Origin: Polaromonas sp.
GTDB taxonomy: Bacteria; Pseudomonadota; Gammaproteobacteria; Burkholderiales; Burkholderiaceae
Assembly (NCBI GenBank): GCA_013823505.1
Contig: PNMH01000088.1
Span: 1 to 14,292 of the forward strand
Direction of reading: 5' to 3'
Length of the DNA stretch: 14,292 bases
Made by a program: the position numbers and the translations under genes. The notes under the pieces were generated by a model. That model saw nothing but the letters and a program-made list of their open reading frames with translations, was not told the origin of the DNA and ran no database searches. Position 1 is the stretch's first letter. Each line of letters starts with the position of its first letter. Positions 9,106-14,292 of the stretch are shown piece by piece.

Positions 9106-11454
9106 ATGACCTACTCACTGAACACCCTCAACGCCGACCGTGCGGGTCAACCGCAGGTCGGCGTTTCCCGTTTTGCCCAGGAGATCGGCCTGGTGCTGGG
9201 TGCAGCCGTGCTGGCTTTCTGGTTGCTTTCCCTGTTGAGCCATTCGTTGGCCGATCCGGCCTGGAGCACGACCGGCACCGCCACCGAGGTGGGTAACTGG
9301 GGAGGTCGGCTCGGCGCGATTCTGGCCGACTGGAGTTACTACTTGTTCGGTTTTTCGGTCTGGTGGTGTTTCCTCGTCGGTGTGAGGGCCTGGTTGTCCG
9401 CCTTGGCGGGCTGGATTCGCGCCACGCGGCCTGAAGCGAACGATGGGCAGGACATGCCTGTCTGGCGGCGCCCCTGGGCGCGCCGCGGCCTCTTCTGGCT
9501 CGCGCTGATCACCTTGATGGCGGCGAGCACGGTGCTGGAATGGAGCCGCCTCTACCGCCTTGAAACGTTGCTGCCAGGCCATGCAGGCGGCGTGCTCGGC
9601 CACGGCCTGGGCGCGTTCTCCATGCGTTGGCTCGGCTTCACCGGCTCCGCGCTGACCATGCTGGCCTTGCTGCTGGTGTGTCTGCCGCGGGTGTTCCGCT
9701 TTTCCTGGGGCCATTGGGCTGAAGAGGTGGGTCACACGCTGGACGGGTGGTTTGAGGCGCGCCGCGAGAAGCGTGAGGCGGTGGAAGACCAGCGCATTGG
9801 CGAGAAGGCCGCGCGCGAACGCGAAGAGGTGGTGAAGGTCGAGCGGGTGGAGATCGAGGAGCACCACCCCACGCCGGTGGTGATCGAGCCGACGCTGGTC
9901 GATGTGCCCAAGAGCGAGCGCGTGGCCAAAGAGCGCCAGAAGCCGCTGTTCACCGAGCTGCCCGACAGCAAACTGCCGCAGGTGGATCTGCTGGACAGCG
10001 CGCCGGTTCACCAGGCGGGTGTGGACAGTCAGACGCTGGAGATGACCAGCCGCTTGATCGAGAAGAAGCTCAAGGACTTTGGCGTCGATGTGCGCGTGGT
10101 CGCCGCTGCACCGGGCCCGGTGATCACGCGCTACGAGATCGAGCCCGCCACCGGCGTGAAGGGTTCGCAGATCGTCAACCTGGGGCGCGATCTCGCGCGC
10201 TCGCTCTCGCTGGTGTCCATCCGCGTGATCGAGACCATCCCGGGCAAGAACCTGATGGCGCTGGAGCTGCCCAACGCCAAGCGCCAGACCATCAAGCTCA
10301 GCGAGATCCTGGGCTCGGCCGTCTACAACGACGCCAAGTCCATGCTGACCATGGGCCTGGGCAAGGACATCGGTGGGCAGCCCATCGTGGCCGATCTGGC
10401 CAAGATGCCGCATTGCCTGGTGGCCGGCACCACCGGTTCGGGCAAATCGGTCGGCATCAACGCGATGATCCTGTCGCTGCTGTACAAGGCCGACGCGCGC
10501 GACGTGCGCCTGCTGCTGATCGATCCCAAGATGCTCGAGATGAGCGTCTACGAAGGCATTCCGCACCTCTTGGCGCCGGTGGTCACCGACATGAAGCACG
10601 CCGCCAACGGCCTGAACTGGTGCGTGGCCGAGATGGAGAAGCGCTACAGGCTCATGAGCAAGATGGGCGTGCGCAACCTCGCGGGCTACAACGTGAAGAT
10701 CGACGAAGCCAAGGCCCGTGGCGAAATCATCGGCAATCCGTTCAGCCTCACGCCCGAGCAACCCGAACCGCTGGAGCGCCTGCCCTACATCGTGGTGGTG
10801 ATCGACGAATTGGCCGACCTGATGATGGTGGTGGGCAAGAAGATCGAAGAGCTCATTGCCCGCCTGGCGCAGAAGGCGCGCGCCGCCGGCATTCATTTGA
10901 TCCTCGCCACGCAGCGCCCCAGTGTGGACGTGATCACCGGCCTGATCAAGGCCAACATCCCCACGCGACTGTCGTTCCAGGTCAGCAGCAAGATCGACAG
11001 CCGCACCATTCTTGACCAAATGGGCGCCGAGAGCCTGCTGGGCATGGGTGACATGCTTTACATGCCGTCGGGTACAGGATTCCCGATCCGGGTGCATGGT
11101 GCGTTTGTGAGCGATGACGAAGTGCACCGCGTGGTGGCCTATCTTAAGGAACAGGGTGGCGAGCCCAATTACATCGACGGCGTGCTCGAAGGCGGCGTGG
11201 CCGATGGCGATGGCAACGACCTGTTCGGCGAAGGCGGTGGTGAGAGCAACGGCGAAAAGGATGCTCTCTACGACCAGGCGGTGGAAATCGTCATCAAGGA
11301 CCGCAAGGCCAGCATTTCCTATGTGCAGCGCAAGCTCAAGATCGGCTACAACCGCGCCGCCCGCTTGCTCGAAGACATGGAGAACGCGGGCCTCGTGAGC
11401 GCCCTCACATCGAGCGGGCAGCGGGACATCCTGGTGCCGGCGCGCGGCGAATGA
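9106..11454 (+). CDS. ftsK: DNA translocase FtsK, 782 aa
   Basis: Septum-anchored ATP-driven DNA pump that clears chromosomes from the division site and activates XerCD at dif. Four hydrophobic spans (about 27-45, 76-100, 127-147, 175-195) form the membrane anchor. A short charged linker (about 215-300, rich in Arg/Glu) follows, far shorter than the roughly 600-residue linker of E. coli FtsK. The motor has Walker A GTTGSGKS (441-448), Walker [15 protein letters not shown] (561-574) and the family block [17 protein letters not shown] (597-613). Residues about 715-782 are the gamma winged helix ([20 protein letters not shown]), so DNA-directional loading should be retained. The ATG at 9106 lacks a strong Shine-Dalgarno but directly precedes normal N-terminal sequence. 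It is followed by lolA and rarA as in E. coli. Confidence 0.98.
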   Translation: MTYSLNTLNADRAGQPQVGVSRFAQEIGLVLGAAVLAFWLLSLLSHSLADPAWSTTGTATEVGNWGGRLGAILADWSYYLFGFSVWWCFLVGVRAWLSALAGWIRATRPEANDGQDMPVWRRPWARRGLFWLALITLMAASTVLEWSRLYRLETLLPGHAGGVLGHGLGAFSMRWLGFTGSALTMLALLLVCLPRVFRFSWGHWAEEVGHTLDGWFEARREKREAVEDQRIGEKAAREREEVVKVERVEIEEHHPTPVVIEPTLVDVPKSERVAKERQKPLFTELPDSKLPQVDLLDSAPVHQAGVDSQTLEMTSRLIEKKLKDFGVDVRVVAAAPGPVITRYEIEPATGVKGSQIVNLGRDLARSLSLVSIRVIETIPGKNLMALELPNAKRQTIKLSEILGSAVYNDAKSMLTMGLGKDIGGQPIVADLAKMPHCLVAGTTGSGKSVGINAMILSLLYKADARDVRLLLIDPKMLEMSVYEGIPHLLAPVVTDMKHAANGLNWCVAEMEKRYRLMSKMGVRNLAGYNVKIDEAKARGEIIGNPFSLTPEQPEPLERLPYIVVVIDELADLMMVVGKKIEELIARLAQKARAAGIHLILATQRPSVDVITGLIKANIPTRLSFQVSSKIDSRTILDQMGAESLLGMGDMLYMPSGTGFPIRVHGAFVSDDEVHRVVAYLKEQGGEPNYIDGVLEGGVADGDGNDLFGEGGGESNGEKDALYDQAVEIVIKDRKASISYVQRKLKIGYNRAARLLEDMENAGLVSALTSSGQRDILVPARGE

Positions 11455-11493
11455 CGCTGGCTTGAACCGAGCCGGCCCAACCGGATCAGATCC

Positions 11494-12132
11494 ATGATGA
11501 AAAAATTGTTGCTTGTGTGTTCCCTGAGTCTTGCCTCCATGGGCGCTTGGGCCGATGGTCTCCAAGACCTTGAAAAGTTTCTGCGTGAAGTGAGCAGCGG
11601 CAAGGCCGGCTTCACCCAGGTCGTGACCTCGCCCAAGCGCGCCACCGAAACGGTGGCGCGCAGCAAGACGTCCACCGGCACCTTTGAATTCCTGCGGCCC
11701 AACCGCTTCCGGTTCGAGTACACCAAACCGTTCGAGCAGACCATCGTGGCCGACGGCCAGACGCTCTGGCTGCACGATGTGGACCTGAACCAGGTCACGG
11801 CTCGTGGCCAGAAAGAGGTGCTGGGCAGCACGCCCGCGGCCTTGATTGCAGCGGGTACCGACCTCAAAGGCCTGTCGGACGCGTTTGATCTCAAACCCGG
11901 CGCAGCCAAAGACGGACTGGAGTGGCTGGAGGCCAAGCCCAAGGACCGCAACGGCCAGCTGCAGATGGTGCGCGTGGGCTTCAAACAAGGCCAGCTCTCG
12001 GTGCTCGACATCGAAGACAGTCTGGGCCAGCGCTCGGTGCTCACCTTCAGCAACTGGCAGTCCAACGCGCCATTGAAGGCTGTTGACTTCAAGTTTGAGC
12101 CACCGGCGGGCGCGTCGGTCATGCGGCCCTGA
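11494..12132 (+). CDS. lolA: Outer-membrane lipoprotein carrier protein LolA, 212 aa
   Basis: Periplasmic chaperone that takes lipoproteins from LolCDE and hands them to the outer-membrane receptor LolB. A clear Sec signal peptide starts MMKKLLLVCSLSLASMGAWA, with probable cleavage after Ala20. The mature protein shows the LolA pattern: GKAGFTQVV (37-45), then FEFLRPNRFRFEYTKPFEQT (64-83) and VADGQTLWLHDVDLNQVT (85-102). These match the E. coli RPNLFNWH and SDGKTLWFYNP regions. The start may be Met1 (11494) or Met2 (11497); a GGATC-A-GATCC palindrome directly precedes it, and there is no good Shine-Dalgarno. The gene is 39 bp behind ftsK and 5 bp ahead of rarA. Confidence 0.95.
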   Translation: MMKKLLLVCSLSLASMGAWADGLQDLEKFLREVSSGKAGFTQVVTSPKRATETVARSKTSTGTFEFLRPNRFRFEYTKPFEQTIVADGQTLWLHDVDLNQVTARGQKEVLGSTPAALIAAGTDLKGLSDAFDLKPGAAKDGLEWLEAKPKDRNGQLQMVRVGFKQGQLSVLDIEDSLGQRSVLTFSNWQSNAPLKAVDFKFEPPAGASVMRP

Positions 12133-12137
12133 AGCCG

Positions 12138-13430
12138 GTGCCCGCTCCCAGCCCCCACGCGCCCTTGGCGGAGCGCCTGCGCCCGCGCACCTTGGCCGAG
12201 GTGATCGGGCAGCAGCACATGTTGGGCGAGGGCATGGCCCTGCGCCTGGCGTTTGAATCCGGCCAGCCGCACAGCTGCATCCTCTGGGGCCCGCCGGGCG
12301 TGGGCAAAACCACGATCGCGCGGCTCATGGCGGATGCGTTTGATGCCCAGTTCCTCACCATCAGCGCGGTGCTGGGCGGGGTGAAGGACATCCGCGACGC
12401 GGTGGAGCGGGCGGAGCTTGCCCGCACCGGACTCTCGCCCCAGCGCACCATCCTGTTCGTGGACGAGGTGCACCGCTTCAACAAGAGCCAGCAAGACGCC
12501 TTTTTGCCGCATGTGGAAAGCGGCTTGTTCACCTTCATTGGCGCGACCACCGAGAACCCTTCATTCGAGGTCAATTCGGCCCTGCTTTCGCGCGCTGCGG
12601 TGTATGTGCTGCAGCCGCTGTCGGAAGACGACTTGAAGCTGATCGTGACCAAGGCGCAAGGCATCGACGCGGTGCCCGCCATCGAACCTGCTGCCATTGA
12701 CCGCCTGATTGCTTACGCCGACGGCGACGCCCGACGCTTGCTCAACACGCTGGAAACCTTGGCGGTGGCGGCTGGCCGCGAGAAGCTCTCAGAGATCACC
12801 GACGCCTGGCTGCTCAAGGTGCTGGGCGAGCGCATGCGCCGCTACGACAAAGGGGGCGACCAGTTCTACGACACCATCAGCGCCCTGCACAAAAGCGTGC
12901 GCGGTTCCGACCCGGATGCAGCGCTGTACTGGTTTGTGCGCATGCTCGATGGCGGTGCGGACCCGCGCTACATGGCGCGGCGTTTCATCCGCATGGCCAG
13001 CGAAGACATTGGTCTGGCCGACCCGCGCGCCTTGCGCCTGGCGCTGGACGCGGCCGATGTGTACGAACGCCTGGGCAGCCCCGAAGGTGAGTTGGCCTTG
13101 GCCGAGTGCGTGATCTATCTGGCCGTGGCGCCCAAGTCCAACGCGGTCTACAAAGCTTTCAACGAGGCCAAGGCCTGGGTCAAGAAGGACGGCACGCGCC
13201 CCGTGCCCATGCACCTGCGCAACGCGCCGACCAAGCTCATGAAGGCGCTCGACCACGGCAAGGGCTACCGCTACGCGCACGACGAGGAAGGTGGATTCGC
13301 GGCGGGCGAACGGTACCTGCCCGAAGGCATGGCCGAGCCGGGTTTTTACCGCCCGGTGGACCGCGGGCTGGAGTCGCGCATCGCCGACAAGCTGCGCGAA
13401 CTCAAAATTCGCAACGATCAAAAGAAGTAA
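12138..13430 (+). CDS. rarA: Replication-associated recombination ATPase RarA (MgsA), 430 aa
   Basis: AAA+ clamp-loader-like ATPase acting at stalled replication forks and on single-stranded DNA ends. Walker A is GPPGVGKTT (51-59), the family block ISAVLGGVKDIRDAVERA follows (75-92), Walker B is ILFVDEVHRFNKSQQDAF (105-122) and sensor 1 is IGATTENPSFEVN (134-146). The C-terminal tetramerisation part includes GLADPRALRLALDAADVYER and LRNAPTKLMKALDHGKGYRY. The start is GTG at 12138, five bases after the lolA stop and without its own Shine-Dalgarno. It gives the usual N-terminus LAERLRPRTLAEVIGQQH, so translation probably depends on ribosomes finishing lolA. In E. coli the next gene is serS; here it is a liv-type transporter. 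Confidence 0.97.
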   Translation: MPAPSPHAPLAERLRPRTLAEVIGQQHMLGEGMALRLAFESGQPHSCILWGPPGVGKTTIARLMADAFDAQFLTISAVLGGVKDIRDAVERAELARTGLSPQRTILFVDEVHRFNKSQQDAFLPHVESGLFTFIGATTENPSFEVNSALLSRAAVYVLQPLSEDDLKLIVTKAQGIDAVPAIEPAAIDRLIAYADGDARRLLNTLETLAVAAGREKLSEITDAWLLKVLGERMRRYDKGGDQFYDTISALHKSVRGSDPDAALYWFVRMLDGGADPRYMARRFIRMASEDIGLADPRALRLALDAADVYERLGSPEGELALAECVIYLAVAPKSNAVYKAFNEAKAWVKKDGTRPVPMHLRNAPTKLMKALDHGKGYRYAHDEEGGFAAGERYLPEGMAEPGFYRPVDRGLESRIADKLRELKIRNDQKK

Positions 13431-13535
13431 TGGGTTCCGCGTTGCGCTGATGCAAGGCGTGGCACCCGCACAAGAACAGGGTAAACCCGAGTGCGCTAAG
13501 GGCTTACACGCATGGGGACCGCTTACCCCCCTCGG

Positions 13536-13541
13536 TACAAT
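13536..13541 (+). promoter_or_regulatory. Candidate -10 (TACAAT) in the livH leader
   Basis: TACAAT matches 5 of 6 to consensus in a GC-rich gap. The -35 region 17 bp upstream (TGGGGA) is poor, so an activator may be needed. Transcription would start near 13548, immediately before the terminator hairpin. Confidence 0.45.
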
Positions 13542-13549
13542 CCCGCACC

Positions 13550-13595
13550 AACCCGCAGTCTGTCCTGTTCAAAGGTCAGGTCTGGCGGGTTTTTT
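13550..13595 (+). terminator. Intrinsic terminator between rarA and livH, possible attenuator
   Basis: AACCCGC (13550-13556) pairs with GCGGGTT (13585-13591), the T-run continuing to 13595. A second inner pairing, CCTG (13564-13567) with CAGG (13577-13580), extends the stem. It clearly fits an intrinsic terminator in the plus direction. It could end the ftsK-lolA-rarA transcript, or, since a -10 lies just before it, act as an attenuator for livH. Confidence 0.8.
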
Positions 13596-13606
13596 GCTAG
13601 GTTGAA

Positions 13607-13639
13607 ACAGGCCCGCGCCACAAGCGTCTTTCGGCCTGT
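13607..13639 (+). promoter_or_regulatory. Second hairpin directly upstream of the livH ribosome binding site
   Basis: ACAGGCC (13607-13613) pairs perfectly with GGCCTGT (13633-13639); CGC (13614-13616) can add pairs with GCG (13624-13626). It ends 9 bases before the GGAGAA Shine-Dalgarno. There is no T-run, so it is a leader structure, not a terminator. Confidence 0.5.
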
Positions 13640-13659
13640 CACACACACGGAGAACCCTC

Positions 13660-14292
13660 ATGGAAGTTTTGCTACAGCAGATCATCAACGGTCTGGTGCT
13701 GGGCAGCATGTATGCGCTCGTGGCCCTGGGTTACACCATGGTCTACGGCATCATCGGGCTGATCAATTTCGCCCACGGCGATGTCCTCATGGTGGGGGCC
13801 CTCACCAGCTGGACCATCATCGGCGTCATGCAGGACGCCACCCCCGGCATGCCGGGCTGGCTCGTGCTGCTGATGGCGGTGATCATCGCCATGGTGGTCT
13901 GCGCGACCCTGAACTACACGATCGAGAAGCTGGCCTACCGGCCTCTGCGCAACTCTTCCCGACTGGCGCCGTTGATCACGGCCATCGGCATGTCGCTGCT
14001 CTTGCAGACCTTCGCCATGATCATCTGGAAGCCCAACCCCAAGTCGTATCCGAACATGCTGCCGACCGAGCCGCTTCACGTCGGCGGCGCGGTGATCTCC
14101 ATCACGCAGATCACCATCCTGGCCACCACGGTCATCACGCTAGCCTTCCTGATGTGGTTGGTCAACCGCACCAATCTGGGTCGCGCCATGCGCGCCACTG
14201 CCGAGAACCCACGCGTCGCGGCGCTCATGGGCATCAAGCCCGACGTCGTCATTTCGGCCACCTTCATCATCGGCGCCATGCTCGCTGCGATC
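13660..14292 (+). CDS. livH: Branched-chain amino acid ABC transporter permease, LivH type (first 211 residues; runs off the window)
   Basis: Inner-membrane permease of a HAAT-family importer (Leu/Ile/Val or related small substrates); it would work with LivM, the ATPases LivG/LivF and a periplasmic binding protein, none of which is in the window. The start MEVLLQQIINGLVLGSMYAL and the following GYTMVYGIIGLINFAHGDVL are the LivH hallmark. The cytoplasmic coupling loop is RAMRATAENPRVAALMGIKP (about 177-196). Multiple hydrophobic spans are visible. ATG 13660 has GGAGAA (13649-13654) five bases upstream. The frame stays open to the last base; LivH is usually about 290-310 aa, so a third is missing. 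Such permeases are often re-used for urea, short amides or aromatic acids, so the substrate is inferred only from the family. Confidence 0.95.
   Translation, partial: MEVLLQQIINGLVLGSMYALVALGYTMVYGIIGLINFAHGDVLMVGALTSWTIIGVMQDATPGMPGWLVLLMAVIIAMVVCATLNYTIEKLAYRPLRNSSRLAPLITAIGMSLLLQTFAMIIWKPNPKSYPNMLPTEPLHVGGAVISITQITILATTVITLAFLMWLVNRTNLGRAMRATAENPRVAALMGIKPDVVISATFIIGAMLAAI

Noticed and set aside
11483..11493. GGATC-A-GATCC palindrome directly before the lolA start
   Set aside because: Only 5-bp arms with a one-base centre, unable to form a hairpin; probably chance, although it sits where a Shine-Dalgarno would be expected.
9115..11988. A 957-codon open frame on the minus strand, antisense to all of ftsK and most of lolA
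   Set aside because: It lies opposite two certain genes, has a low-complexity, His/Gln/Arg/Ala-rich translation with no family resemblance, and is expected in GC-rich genomes where stops are rare in that antisense phase.
13559..13590. Similarity to the apical part of small SRP (4.5S) RNA, with GGTCAGGTCTGG after a pyrimidine-rich stretch
   Set aside because: The invariant GGAAGGAAGCAGCC loop segment is missing and the stretch is fully explained as the arms of an intrinsic terminator.
13450..13605. A 51-codon frame (start MQGVAPAQEQ) between rarA and livH as a possible attenuation leader peptide
   Set aside because: No Shine-Dalgarno, not enriched in Leu/Ile/Val codons, it begins before the candidate transcription start and ends inside the terminator T-run.

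Overview
The window is about 14 kb of GC-rich, densely packed chromosome from a betaproteobacterium. It is most likely Burkholderiales and probably Comamonadaceae (Hydrogenophaga, Acidovorax or Polaromonas-like), judging by codon use, protein flavour and gene content. That placement is from recognition, not a database search. Nearly everything is core metabolism or information processing. There is no sign of a prophage, insertion sequence, integron, CRISPR array or defence island, and I found no wholly new multi-gene system.

Layout. Positions 1-777 (minus) hold the N-terminal two thirds of an acyl-CoA dehydrogenase, preceded on the same strand by a YceH/DUF480 protein (856-1587). Divergent from it is purN (1602-2195, plus), which converges stop-to-stop on prfC (2196-3815, minus). 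An RsmB/NOP-family rRNA m5C methyltransferase (3850-5118) diverges from prfC. A DesA-like membrane fatty acid desaturase (5285-6511) follows behind its own candidate promoter. Two facing terminators separate it from the minus-strand pair rpmB-rpmG (7048 down to 6632). Upstream of that pair on the same strand is trxB (7239-8186). A Crp/Fnr-family regulator (8340-9014), ftsK (9106-11454), lolA (11494-12132) and rarA (12138-13430) run on the plus strand. A 229-bp leader with a promoter-like hexamer, a strong intrinsic terminator and a second hairpin precedes a branched-chain amino acid ABC permease of the LivH type (13660 to window end, cut off).

How the genes relate. trxB-[regulator]-ftsK-lolA-rarA has the same order and orientation as trxB-lrp-ftsK-lolA-rarA-serS in E. 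coli, but the regulator slot holds a Crp-type protein instead of Lrp. rpmB-rpmG is the usual L28/L33 ribosomal protein operon. lolA-rarA are close enough for translational coupling.

The most interesting items are (1) the regulator swap inside an otherwise ancient gene order; (2) a C-terminal helical tail on the desaturase that reads like a segment of ISL3-family transposases; (3) the attenuator-like leader in front of livH; (4) replacement by His of the Arg that anchors cAMP in Crp. None of these has been tested by a search.
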